37,537 bases of DNA from Micavibrio sp. UBA7689 (GTDB taxonomy: Bacteria > Pseudomonadota > Alphaproteobacteria > Micavibrionales > Micavibrionaceae). Of this stretch, positions 7,357 through 16,296 are shown one piece after another. Location of the stretch: positions 1 to 37,537 of the forward strand of contig DLGR01000031.1 in NCBI GenBank assembly GCA_002482805.1, read 5' to 3'. Below the pieces are notes generated by a model. The model saw only the letters and a list, made by a program, of their open reading frames with translations. It was not told where the DNA came from and ran no database searches. Position 1 is the stretch's first letter. Each line of letters opens with the position of its first letter. The position numbers and the translations under genes are program-made.

Positions 7357-9399
7357 ATGATCGAATATTTCGCCATATTCCCGCCGATCGTCGCCTTCAT
7401 CATTGCCTTCCTGTTCGGTAAGCAATTGGGCGACAAGATGGTTGAACTTATAACCTGCGCCGGCGTTATCACCGCCGCGTTCTGTTCTTGTGCACTTTTC
7501 GTCGATGTCGTGCTGGGTTCCGATCCGCGCACCGTGACCGTGATGAACTGGATTTCATCCGGAACGCTGGTTGCTGATTGGGCTTTGCGTATGGACCAAC
7601 TCGCCGTCGTTATGATGTGCGTTGTAACCATCGTATCTTCCTGCGTTCATGTATACTCCACCGCCTATATGCATGAAGATAAATCGCTCGCGCGTTTCAT
7701 GTCGTATCTGTCGCTGTTTACTTTCGCGATGTTGATGCTTGTGACCGCTGACAACCTCATTCAACTGTTCTTTGGTTGGGAAGGGGTAGGGGTTGCATCC
7801 TATCTTCTGATCGGGTTCTGGAACCATAAGGATTCCGCGAATGCCGCCGCCATCAAGGCGTTCCTCGTCAACCGCGTCGGGGATTTCGGTTTGGCGCTCG
7901 GCATCTTTGCCTGCTTCATGTTGTTTGATTCCGTTCAGTTCGATGTTCTGTTCGCTAACGCTGAAGCCTTGAAAGATGCGCGTTTCAATTTCTTCGGGTT
8001 TGATCTGCCCGCTTTGACCACGACATGTTTGTTGTTGTTCATCGGTGCGATGGGAAAATCCGCGCAACTCGGTCTCCACACTTGGTTGCCCGACGCCATG
8101 GAAGGTCCGACGCCCGTATCCGCGCTCATCCACGCCGCGACGATGGTGACGGCCGGTGTGTTTTTGGTCGCGCGCATGTCGCCCGTGTTCGAGTATGCGC
8201 CTGATGCTTTGATGGTCGTTTGTATCGTCGGTGCGTGCACGGCGTTTGTTGCCGCTACGATCGGTTTGACACAGTTCGATATCAAACGCGTGATCGCGTA
8301 TTCCACCATGTCGCAGCTGGGTTATATGTTCTTCGCGCTCGGTGTTTCCGCTTATGGCGCGGCGATATTCCACCTGATGACGCACGCTTTCTTTAAGGCG
8401 TTGTTGTTCTTGGGTGCGGGTTCCGTGATCCACGCCCTTCATCATGAACAAGACATGCGCAACATGGGCGGCGTGTGGAAGAAAATTCCTGCGACCTATG
8501 TGATGATGTGGATCGGCTCTTTGGCGCTTTGCGGGGTTCCTTTCTTCGCAGGTTATTATTCCAAAGACATTATATTGGAGAGCGCCTTCGCGGATCATAC
8601 CTCGTTCGGCATGTTCGCATACTGGATGGGTATTATGGCCGCTTTTATGACGGCGTTTTATTCCGGGCGTTTGTTGTTCATGACGTTCCACGGCAAACCT
8701 CGCATGGATCATCACACTTTCGATCACGCGCATGAGTCTCCGCCAGCCATGCTTACGCCTTTGGTTATTCTCACCGTCGGTGCCTTGTTTGCAGGCGCAT
8801 TAGGTTATGAAGGTTTTGTTGGCGGCAGCAGAGCGGGCGGCCACGAAACCGAAACGCATGTGACGCAGGAACTGGAAGTCGAACACACGATCGAGGCTCC
8901 TGTTCTCAAGGAGCAAGATCATGGTTTGGAATTAAACCGTTTCATGTTCTGGGGAGATTCCATCAAAGTTCTGCCGGAAAACGACACGGTCGAAGGTGCG
9001 CACCATGTGCCTGAATGGGTAAAATTGCTCCCGACCTTTGCGGGCGTGCTCGGCTTGTTCCTGTCTTGGCTTTTCTATTCCAGATATACAGGGCTGCCTG
9101 CCAAAGTGGTTTCAACCTTCAAAGGTATCCACGCGCTGTTTTTCCGCAAATGGTATTTTGATGAGGCCTATGATGTGGTCTTCGTCAAAAATGCTTTGCG
9201 CGCAGGCGTTCTGTTCTGGAAGAGCGATAAAAATATTGTCGACGGCGTCGGCCCGGATGGCGTTGCCGCTCGCTCGCTCAATATCGGTACCGCGCTGCGC
9301 AAGTTCCAAACGGGCTATGTTTTCCATTACGCGTTTGTGATGCTGGTCGGTGTGATCGGCTTTATCAGCTGGTTCTTCTATAAATTCGGCGGGGTTTAA
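7357..9399 (+). CDS. nuoL: NADH-quinone oxidoreductase subunit L
   Basis: This is the distal antiporter-like proton-pumping subunit of complex I, with 680 residues. The N-terminal core with FFGWEGVGVASYLLIGFW and the proton-antiporter domain with GKSAQLGLHTWLPDAMEGP are clear; the conserved Lys and Glu residues of the half-channels are visible in these motifs. The C-terminal third has the hydrophilic stretch, the long lateral helix and the final anchor helix typical of NuoL. The stop is 9 bases before nuoM. Nothing is unusual apart from the operon split upstream. Confidence 0.98.
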   Translation: MIEYFAIFPPIVAFIIAFLFGKQLGDKMVELITCAGVITAAFCSCALFVDVVLGSDPRTVTVMNWISSGTLVADWALRMDQLAVVMMCVVTIVSSCVHVYSTAYMHEDKSLARFMSYLSLFTFAMLMLVTADNLIQLFFGWEGVGVASYLLIGFWNHKDSANAAAIKAFLVNRVGDFGLALGIFACFMLFDSVQFDVLFANAEALKDARFNFFGFDLPALTTTCLLLFIGAMGKSAQLGLHTWLPDAMEGPTPVSALIHAATMVTAGVFLVARMSPVFEYAPDALMVVCIVGACTAFVAATIGLTQFDIKRVIAYSTMSQLGYMFFALGVSAYGAAIFHLMTHAFFKALLFLGAGSVIHALHHEQDMRNMGGVWKKIPATYVMMWIGSLALCGVPFFAGYYSKDIILESAFADHTSFGMFAYWMGIMAAFMTAFYSGRLLFMTFHGKPRMDHHTFDHAHESPPAMLTPLVILTVGALFAGALGYEGFVGGSRAGGHETETHVTQELEVEHTIEAPVLKEQDHGLELNRFMFWGDSIKVLPENDTVEGAHHVPEWVKLLPTFAGVLGLFLSWLFYSRYTGLPAKVVSTFKGIHALFFRKWYFDEAYDVVFVKNALRAGVLFWKSDKNIVDGVGPDGVAARSLNIGTALRKFQTGYVFHYAFVMLVGVIGFISWFFYKFGGV

Positions 9400-9408
9400 A
9401 GGTTTAAA

Positions 9409-10929
9409 ATGCTGGCCAATATTCTTTCATACCAGATTTTCCTGCCGCTTCTCGGAGCGCTTGCGATTATCGCCGTGCCGAAGTTGAGCGATACCGCCGC
9501 CCGTTGGATAGCGCTTGCCGTTTCTTCGGTGGTTTTTGTTATCTCGCTGCTGATGCTTAAGGATTTTGACAGCACCAATGCGGGTTTCCAATTTGTAGAA
9601 AATTCCTCATGGTTTCCTGCGTTGAACCTTAAGTATCATGTGGGTGTAGACGGAATTTCCCTCTACTTCGTTCTGCTTTCCACGTTTCTGACACCGATCT
9701 GCATCATTTCCTGCTGGCACGCCATCGATAAGCGCGTGAAGGAATTCATGGTTGCATTCCTTATACTGGAAACTTTCATGGTCGGCACGTTCGTGGCTTT
9801 GGACGCTATTCTATTTTATGTGTTCTTCGAAGGTGTTCTTTTGCCCATGTACCTTATTATAGGTGTGTGGGGCGGAAAGCGCCGTGTTTACGCCTCGTTT
9901 AAATTCTTCCTCTACACGTTGCTCGGCTCGGTTTTGATGCTGGTCGCGCTTTTATATCTCTATTATGCGACGGGAACGACGGATATCGAAGCTCTTGCGA
10001 ATAACGATCTCACCCGCGACGTACAGATTTGGCTATGGCTCGCGTTCTTTGCATCGTTCGCGGTGAAGATGCCGATGTGGCCTGTGCATACATGGCTTCC
10101 TGATGCGCACGTCGAGGCGCCGACAGCGGGTTCGGTTATCCTCGCCGGCGTTCTTTTGAAAATGGGAGGTTATGGATTCTTGCGGTTCTCTCTCCCGATC
10201 CTTCCCGATGCTTCGGCCTATTTCACGGATTTTGTCTTTATATTGTCCATCATTGCCATTGTTTACACGGCGCTAGTCGCGCTCGTGCAGGAAGACATGA
10301 AAAAGCTGATCGCTTATTCTTCCGTTTCGCACATGGGTTTTGTTACTCTCGGTATTTTCACAGGCACTCAGCAAGGTGTAGACGGTGCCATGTTCCAGAT
10401 GCTCTCTCACGGTATTATTTCTGCCGCGCTCTTCTTGTGTGTTGGCGTGGTTTATGACCGTTTGCACACGCGAGAAATTGCACGCTACGGCGGTTTGGTC
10501 AAAAACATGCCTAAATACGCGACCGTCTTCATGATTTTGACGCTAGGTTCCGTTGGTCTTCCCGGAACTTCAGGTTTTGTGGGTGAATTTCTCACGCTTC
10601 TAGGATCGTTCCAAGTGAACACCTATGCCGCCGTATTTGCTACGACAGGTGTTGTTTTCGGGGCGGCCTATATGTTGGTGTTGTACCGCAAAGTTATTTT
10701 CGGCGAACCTAAAAACGCCGATGCATCGGCCATGCCGGACCTCACAAAAACCGAGTATGGCTATCTCGTGCCGCTGTGCATCATGGTCATCCTGTTTGGG
10801 GTTGCGCCATCGCTTGTCATGAAAAATATTTCTCCGTCGGTGGCCAAACTGCTCGAACATTATCAAGCTTCTCAAGACGGCACCGAAACTTATGCCAATG
10901 TTGATTTAAAAGAGGCAGGCAATGACTGA
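9409..10929 (+). CDS. nuoM: NADH-quinone oxidoreductase subunit M
   Basis: This is the middle antiporter-like proton-pumping subunit of complex I, with 506 residues and about 14 helices. The family motifs FFEGVLLPMYLIIGVWGG, VKMPMWPVHTWLPDAHVEAP and KKLIAYSSVSHMGFV are present and include the conserved Glu and Lys of the proton path. The start lies 9 bases after nuoL, and the end overlaps nuoN by 8 nt. Length is normal for Alphaproteobacteria. Confidence 0.98.
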   Translation: MLANILSYQIFLPLLGALAIIAVPKLSDTAARWIALAVSSVVFVISLLMLKDFDSTNAGFQFVENSSWFPALNLKYHVGVDGISLYFVLLSTFLTPICIISCWHAIDKRVKEFMVAFLILETFMVGTFVALDAILFYVFFEGVLLPMYLIIGVWGGKRRVYASFKFFLYTLLGSVLMLVALLYLYYATGTTDIEALANNDLTRDVQIWLWLAFFASFAVKMPMWPVHTWLPDAHVEAPTAGSVILAGVLLKMGGYGFLRFSLPILPDASAYFTDFVFILSIIAIVYTALVALVQEDMKKLIAYSSVSHMGFVTLGIFTGTQQGVDGAMFQMLSHGIISAALFLCVGVVYDRLHTREIARYGGLVKNMPKYATVFMILTLGSVGLPGTSGFVGEFLTLLGSFQVNTYAAVFATTGVVFGAAYMLVLYRKVIFGEPKNADASAMPDLTKTEYGYLVPLCIMVILFGVAPSLVMKNISPSVAKLLEHYQASQDGTETYANVDLKEAGND

Positions 10930-12370
10930 TTTCTCCTTTGCCCTTTTGTCACCCCTCGCGCCCGAAATATTTCTCGCGGTGGCTGGTTTGTTCCTTCTCG
11001 TCGTGGGCGTGTTCCGCGGTGACAAAGATACATCGCTTGTAGGATGGATGACCGTTCTGGCATTTGCGATCACAGGATATCTGCTGTTGAACGGCAGTTG
11101 GGAAGAAACGACTGCGCTGAACGGCATGTTTATCATGGACCAGTTCGCGGGGATTGTGAAACTTGTGATCCTGACGGGTCTTATTATTTCGGTCGCACTC
11201 GGCATAGACCATATCAAGCAGGAAAATACCGCGCGGTTCGAATATCCGATCCTAACCTTGTTTGCGGGGCTTGGTATGTTGCTGATGGTTTCGGCGAATG
11301 ATCTGCTGTCTTTATATATGGGTCTGGAACTGCAATCTCTCGCGCTTTACGTTCTGGCCTCCATCAACCGCGATAATGTAAAATCCTCGGAAGCCGGTTT
11401 AAAATATTTCGTGCTCGGCGCGATTTCGTCGGGGATGCTGCTGTTCGGCGCGTCTCTTGTGTATGGCTACACAGGTTCGACCAACTTTGCCACGATAGGC
11501 GAGGCATTGGCCCAGCAAGGCAGCATGGGTGCGATCATTGGTCTGGTATTCATGCTTTCCGGTTTGGCCTTTAAGGTTTCCGCTGTGCCGTTCCATATGT
11601 GGACGCCCGATGTTTATGAAGGCGCGCCGACATCCGTCACGGCGTTTTTCGCTATGGTGCCCAAAATCGCAGCCATCGCCCTGCTGATCCGCTTGTTATT
11701 TGAAGCATTTCCCAGTATCGCGGGACAGTGGACGCAAATTATCTGGATACTATCCGCACTTTCTATGGCAGTCGGGGCCTTCGCCGCACTTCAGCAAGCC
11801 AATATCAAACGCCTGTTGGCCTATTCATCCATCGGGAATATGGGTTTTGCGTTGGTTGGTTTGGCAGCAGGTTCCGTCGAAGGCATTGCGTGTGTCATTG
11901 TCTACATGGTTATTTACATGATCATGACGGCGGGCACGTTCGGCATCGTTTTGTCGATGCGCCGCAATGGACATGCCGTGGAAAATATTTCCGATCTTTC
12001 GGGTCTGTCCCGCAACAATCCCGTGATGGCTTATGCTCTCGCTATTTTGATGTTTTCGATGTCCGGTATTCCGCCGCTCGCAGGGTTTTTCGGGAAGTTT
12101 CTCGTCTTCAAGGCGGCTGTTGGCGCAGGTCTATATGGCCTGTCTGTATTCGGCGTTTTGTGTTCGGTTGTCGCGGCGTATTATTATATCCGTATCATCA
12201 AGATCATGTTCTTTGACGAACCCGTCGCAAAATTCGACGCGGGCGTTCCTTTCGCGCGCAATTTGATCGTCGGCCTATCGGTTGCTTTCATGCTGCTGTT
12301 CATCTTCAACCCGTCACCGCTTCTCGATATCAGCCGTGATGCCGTCAGCGTCTTCTTCCACAATGAGTGA
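10922..12370 (+). CDS. nuoN: NADH-quinone oxidoreductase subunit N
   Basis: This is the antiporter-like subunit nearest the peripheral arm, with 482 residues. SANDLLSLYMGLELQSLALY, the KVSAVPFHMWTPDVYEGAPT motif and the KRLLAYSSIGNMGF motif identify it. It overlaps nuoM at its start and the biotin ligase gene at its end (8 nt each), which closes the nuo operon and ties it translationally to birA. This nuoN-birA order is common in Alphaproteobacteria. Confidence 0.98.
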   Translation: MTDFSFALLSPLAPEIFLAVAGLFLLVVGVFRGDKDTSLVGWMTVLAFAITGYLLLNGSWEETTALNGMFIMDQFAGIVKLVILTGLIISVALGIDHIKQENTARFEYPILTLFAGLGMLLMVSANDLLSLYMGLELQSLALYVLASINRDNVKSSEAGLKYFVLGAISSGMLLFGASLVYGYTGSTNFATIGEALAQQGSMGAIIGLVFMLSGLAFKVSAVPFHMWTPDVYEGAPTSVTAFFAMVPKIAAIALLIRLLFEAFPSIAGQWTQIIWILSALSMAVGAFAALQQANIKRLLAYSSIGNMGFALVGLAAGSVEGIACVIVYMVIYMIMTAGTFGIVLSMRRNGHAVENISDLSGLSRNNPVMAYALAILMFSMSGIPPLAGFFGKFLVFKAAVGAGLYGLSVFGVLCSVVAAYYYIRIIKIMFFDEPVAKFDAGVPFARNLIVGLSVAFMLLFIFNPSPLLDISRDAVSVFFHNE

Positions 12371-13094
12371 TAGTTTCTGGCGCGTGCAGGTTTTGGGCAC
12401 GACGCCTAGCACGCAGGATATGGTTCGCAATATGGCGGACGCGGGTGAACCCGAGGGGCTTGCCATTCAATCGCTACAACAAACCAAAGGCAGGGGCCGC
12501 CACGGCAACGAATGGGCCTCACCGATGGGCAATCTTTATCTTTCCGTTTTGCTCCGCCCCACCTGTAAAGCCGATGTCGCAGGGCAGGTGGCGTTCGTCA
12601 CCGGCCTTGCACTTTCGGATGCTATCGGCGAGGTGATGGATGTTTCGCACACCAAAACGCTCAAATGGCCGAACGACATTCTGATCGACGGAAAGAAGAT
12701 TTCCGGCATCCTTTTGGAGAGCAAGCTCGATAAGCACGGACGCGTGGATTACCTAATTATAGGGACGGGCGTGAACATCTTTGCCCCGCCGGAAGGCACC
12801 GAAGGGCTTGATCGGATTAAAAAAGAACGGCTTGCGGTGAACACTTTCCGCGATCTGTATCTCGAAAAGCTGCTGGACCGCTATACATCATGGCAGAACA
12901 AAGGATTTGCGCCGGTGCGCGAAGCGTGGTTAAAACAGGCCCACGGGATGGACAAGAATATGAAAATCCGTCTGCCCGAGATAACCTATGAAGGCATCTT
13001 CCGCGGCATCGACGAAACCGGCGCGTTGATCGCCGATGTGGATGGAACACAAAGAACTTTCACCGCGGGTGAGGTGCATTTTGGAGCGAACTAA
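12363..13094 (+). CDS. birA: Biotin-[acetyl-CoA-carboxylase] ligase, no DNA-binding domain
   Basis: This enzyme activates biotin to biotinyl-AMP and attaches it to the biotin carrier protein of acetyl-CoA carboxylase, which feeds fatty acid synthesis. The ATG at 12363, overlapping the nuoN stop, gives 243 residues. The frame is open further upstream, but that part lies inside nuoN. The catalytic motif GRGRHGNEWASPMGNLYLS is followed by LKWPNDILIDGKKISGIL with the active Lys, and a small C-terminal domain. The N-terminal winged helix found in E. coli BirA is absent, so this is a class I ligase without a repressor role. Its stop overlaps the coaX start (TAATG). Confidence 0.95.
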   Translation: MSDSFWRVQVLGTTPSTQDMVRNMADAGEPEGLAIQSLQQTKGRGRHGNEWASPMGNLYLSVLLRPTCKADVAGQVAFVTGLALSDAIGEVMDVSHTKTLKWPNDILIDGKKISGILLESKLDKHGRVDYLIIGTGVNIFAPPEGTEGLDRIKKERLAVNTFRDLYLEKLLDRYTSWQNKGFAPVREAWLKQAHGMDKNMKIRLPEITYEGIFRGIDETGALIADVDGTQRTFTAGEVHFGAN

Positions 13095-13879
13095 TGTTAC
13101 TGGCCATTGAAGCAGGCAATACCAATGTGGTGTTCGCCCTTTATGACGGAAAAAACATCGTCCATTCGTGGCGGTGCAAAACCGATGCGGGCCGCACGGC
13201 GGATGAATATGCGTCTTGGCTTTATCCGTTGTTTTTGAAGGCCGAACTGGATTTCGACGCGGTGGACGATGCAATCGTCAGTTCCGTCGTGGCGGATGCC
13301 AATTTTAACCTGCAACGCCTGTGCGAAAAACATTTCGACACCACGCCGATGATGGTGGGGCATGATCCAATCCAGCTCGATATCAAAGTCAAAATCAAAA
13401 AGCCCGAAGAGATGGGCGCGGACCGTTTGCTCCACGCCATGGCTGTAAAACGCTACTATAAATATCCGGCAATCGTGGTCGATTTTGGCACATCCACCAC
13501 TTATGACGTGATCGATGAAAACGGCGACCATTGCGGCGGCGTAATTTCCCCCGGCGTCAATCTTTCCATGGCGGCATTGCGCCAAGCCGCGGCGGCCTTG
13601 CCAAAAATAGCCATCAAAAAAACCGACACGGTTATCGGCAAGGACACGGTCCATGCGATGCAATCGGGCATGTATTGGGGCGTGATAAGTTCCGTCGAAG
13701 GTATGATCACGCGGTTGTCCGCCGAAATGGGTGTTAAGCCGTTCGTGATTGCAACGGGCGGTTTATCGCCTTTGTTCGCAGACGGAACCAAAGCCATCGA
13801 CAAACATGATGAGGACCTCACCATGAAGGGCCTCATCGCCATCTATGAACACACACGCAAAAAATCGAAAGCAGCATAA
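13094..13879 (+). CDS. coaX: Type III pantothenate kinase
   Basis: This enzyme phosphorylates pantothenate in the first step of coenzyme A synthesis. It has 261 residues and the ASKHA-type fold. The phosphate-binding motif is LLAIEAGNTNVVFAL; the first acidic residue is Glu6, where Asp is the usual residue. The substrate and base motif EEMGADRLLHAMA and the second phosphate motif VVDFGTSTTYDVI are intact, as is GGVISPGVNLSMAAL. The gene overlaps birA by one base and is followed after 6 bases by RNase J, the usual order in Alphaproteobacteria. Confidence 0.95.
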   Translation: MLLAIEAGNTNVVFALYDGKNIVHSWRCKTDAGRTADEYASWLYPLFLKAELDFDAVDDAIVSSVVADANFNLQRLCEKHFDTTPMMVGHDPIQLDIKVKIKKPEEMGADRLLHAMAVKRYYKYPAIVVDFGTSTTYDVIDENGDHCGGVISPGVNLSMAALRQAAAALPKIAIKKTDTVIGKDTVHAMQSGMYWGVISSVEGMITRLSAEMGVKPFVIATGGLSPLFADGTKAIDKHDEDLTMKGLIAIYEHTRKKSKAA

Positions 13880-13885
13880 ACAAAA

Positions 13886-15553
13886 ATGAACTTTAAAAAA
13901 GAAGAGCTGTATTTCATCCCGCTCGGCGGCGCAGAACAATTCGGCGTGAACCTGAATGTTTACGGCTATCAGAACAAGTGGCTGATAGTTGATTGCGGCA
14001 TGGGTTTTGCCGATGAGAAACACCCCGGCATCGATATTCTTTTGCCTGATCCGAAATTCGTGGAAGATCGCAAAAAAGACGTGGTCGCAATGATCATCAC
14101 CCACGCGCACGAAGACCATGTCGGCGCGGTAGCGCATTTGTGGCCGCGTTTGCGTTGCCTCATTTATGCTACGCCTTTTACAGCCGCCGTTCTACGTAAG
14201 AAAATGAGCGAGAATACCGCTTGCCGCGATGCGGAGATTATCGAAGTAGGCGCAAATGAAACCGTTTCATTAAAGCCCTTTAAAGTGACTTTTACGCCCG
14301 TAACGCACTCAGTGCCACAGACGGCCGCATTGTTCATCGAAACGGATGTCGGCAATATCGTGCATAGTGGCGACTGGAATCTCGATCCCAAACCGACCAT
14401 CGATTTTCCGACCGACCCCGTGCCGTTCCAAAAATTCGGGGCGAAGGGTGTTCTGGCCTATATCGGTGATTCAACGAATGCCGAAGTCGATGGCGTTTCA
14501 GGTTCCGAAGACGATGTCGAAAAAGGTTTGTCCGCGCTGTTCTCAGAATGCGACGGACGCATTGCCGTAACGATGTTTGCATCCAATATCGGCCGTTTGA
14601 AATCCGTCTGTCTGGCCGCGAAAGAAAACGGCCGTCAGGTTGCGTTGATGGGGCGTTCGCTCCATTCCATGTCATCGGCCGCAAGAGACTGCGGATATTT
14701 GAAAGATGTGCCGAAATTTGTTGATGAAGACGAAGTGGGATATTTGCCCGATGATAAAGTAGTGATGGTGGTTACGGGATCGCAAGGCGAGGCACGGGCG
14801 CAATTGGCACGTATTGCCCGCGGGGAACATCAGGAAATCAATTTCAAGCGCGGCGATACGGTAATTTTCTCCGCCCGGCCCATTCCTGGAAACGAAAAAG
14901 AAATCATCGCGGTTAAAAACAATCTGGCGGCGTCTTCCGTGCGCGTGATATCGCCCCGTGAAACCAAACATTGCATCCATGTGTCGGGCCACCCCGCGCG
15001 TGATGAGATCACCCAGATGCTGCAATGGATCAAACCGCAATCCGTTATCGCCGTTCACGGCGAACGCACGATGCTGGAAGCCCATGCCGAAATCGCCCGT
15101 GCTTGTCAGGTTCCGACAGCGATTGTCCCTAATAACGGTTCTGTCATCCGCCTTTATCCGGGCACGCCTTCGGTTATTGACCATGTGGAAACAGGGCTTT
15201 TGGCCGTGGAGCCGCAACGTATTATCAGCATCGACCACCAAGCCATCGTTCAACGCCGCAAATTGCAGTTTTCAGGCACTGTGCACGCAACGCTTGTGGT
15301 AAATGCACGCGGCGATCTGGTGAGTGACCCACAAATTTCGACCGTCGGTCTTGTCGATCCAGATCAGGAAGACGGGCAAAAGTTCGAAGACGATATTGTT
15401 GCCGAAATTGAAGATATTCTAGCCGATATGACGCGCGAGGAATTGTATGACGATGAATTTATTTCCGAAGAAATGCGCATCGGCATCCGTCGGTTTGTTC
15501 AGCACAGACTTTCCATGAAGCCAAAAACCACCATTCACCTTGTGCGCGTGTAA
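13886..15553 (+). CDS. rnj: Ribonuclease J
   Basis: This metallo-beta-lactamase/beta-CASP ribonuclease has 5'-exonuclease and endonuclease activity in mRNA decay and rRNA maturation. It has 555 residues. The zinc motif HAHEDH is at residues 73-78, with further ligands in PVTHSVPQ and HSGDWNLDP. The beta-CASP part has ASNIGRL and the C-terminal metal site CIHVSGHPARDE, followed by a WIKPQSVIAVHGE motif. The C-terminal domain is shorter than in Firmicutes, as usual for Alphaproteobacteria. It starts 6 bases after coaX and is followed after 3 bases by the DUF1467 gene. Confidence 0.95.
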   Translation: MNFKKEELYFIPLGGAEQFGVNLNVYGYQNKWLIVDCGMGFADEKHPGIDILLPDPKFVEDRKKDVVAMIITHAHEDHVGAVAHLWPRLRCLIYATPFTAAVLRKKMSENTACRDAEIIEVGANETVSLKPFKVTFTPVTHSVPQTAALFIETDVGNIVHSGDWNLDPKPTIDFPTDPVPFQKFGAKGVLAYIGDSTNAEVDGVSGSEDDVEKGLSALFSECDGRIAVTMFASNIGRLKSVCLAAKENGRQVALMGRSLHSMSSAARDCGYLKDVPKFVDEDEVGYLPDDKVVMVVTGSQGEARAQLARIARGEHQEINFKRGDTVIFSARPIPGNEKEIIAVKNNLAASSVRVISPRETKHCIHVSGHPARDEITQMLQWIKPQSVIAVHGERTMLEAHAEIARACQVPTAIVPNNGSVIRLYPGTPSVIDHVETGLLAVEPQRIISIDHQAIVQRRKLQFSGTVHATLVVNARGDLVSDPQISTVGLVDPDQEDGQKFEDDIVAEIEDILADMTREELYDDEFISEEMRIGIRRFVQHRLSMKPKTTIHLVRV

Positions 15554-15556
15554 CCC

Positions 15557-15826
15557 ATGACCATTTTCACCGGTATCATTCTTTATATAATGATTTACTG
15601 GCTTATGCTGTTTGCCGTTCTGCCGTTCGGTAATAAACCGGTGGAAGAGGTAGAGGTGGGTAATGCTACCTCCGCGCCTGCCAACCCTCGCATGAAAATG
15701 AAATTTCTGGTGACGGCGGGCGTGGCCGCCATAATCTGGGCCGCCGTCTTTTTGGCAATTCATTTCGATGTGATTGATTTTTATGATATCGCCGAGCAAA
15801 TGCAAAAGGAGGATCTCGCCCAATGA
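15557..15826 (+). CDS. DUF1467 family small membrane protein
   Basis: This 89-residue protein has two transmembrane helices (about residues 4-24 and 49-70) and the motif YWLMLFAVLPFG characteristic of DUF1467, a family found mainly in Alphaproteobacteria next to RNase J and proS. Its function is unknown. Its stop overlaps the next start by 4 nt (ATGA). The genomic position agrees with the family pattern I remember, which supports the call. Confidence 0.88.
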   Translation: MTIFTGIILYIMIYWLMLFAVLPFGNKPVEEVEVGNATSAPANPRMKMKFLVTAGVAAIIWAAVFLAIHFDVIDFYDIAEQMQKEDLAQ

Positions 15827-16296
15827 AAAAATTTTTGTTTTTTGCACTACTGTTTTTGGCTGCGCCTGCGATGGCTGACGAACTTCCGCCTGAATGCCGG
15901 ATGCTGCCTGAACACAAGGCACAGGCCGACGTGGCCTATCAACCCGGTGTAGATATAAACGGCCAAGCCGTTGTTCCTGCTGATATCAATGCTGCGCCGA
16001 TTGCGGTTCCCGAAAGAATTGTAATGCCGCTCACCATTCAAATGGCGCAACTTCTCCTGAATAACAACGTGCAGGGATTGAACCTTGAAAGCACGCTTGG
16101 ATTTCTCGAGATCGAACAGAACGGGCGCGTGACATATGACGGGCAGGATATCACCTCCCAAGTCTATGTTTTATGTGACAAAAAACATAAAAATGCGGTA
16201 CCCGCGGCCGATGGACAGACGCCGCCCGATGACGTAGAGTATGCGCCGGAAAACGTTAAGGAATCCCATGAACAACCCGGCCCCGAAAAGCAATAA
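15823..16296 (+). CDS. Periplasmic protein of unknown function
   Basis: This 157-residue protein has a clear Sec signal peptide (MKKFLFFALLFLAAPAMADE, cleavage after AMA). The mature part contains YQPGVDINGQAVVPADINA, a motif I recall in conserved alphaproteobacterial proteins of unknown function, then a beta-rich middle part (LGFLEIEQNGRVTYDGQDI), and a low-complexity acidic, Pro-rich tail. Two cysteines (CRML, LCDKK) may form a disulfide. A strong AAAGGAGG lies 10 bases before the ATG. Its last 29 bases are shared with the proS start. The function is unknown; its place in the proS-lol transcript suggests an envelope role, which is only inference. Confidence 0.82.
   Translation: MKKFLFFALLFLAAPAMADELPPECRMLPEHKAQADVAYQPGVDINGQAVVPADINAAPIAVPERIVMPLTIQMAQLLLNNNVQGLNLESTLGFLEIEQNGRVTYDGQDITSQVYVLCDKKHKNAVPAADGQTPPDDVEYAPENVKESHEQPGPEKQ

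Noticed and set aside
7555..8733. 392-codon open frame on the minus strand
   Set aside because: It lies entirely inside nuoL, is rich in His, Arg and Gln as expected for an antisense shadow of a membrane protein, and has no recognisable domain.
12282..12362. Upstream extension of birA
   Set aside because: The extra residues (LSCCCSSSTR...) lie in the nuoN coding region in another frame and do not resemble biotin ligase; the ATG at 12363 fits the family.
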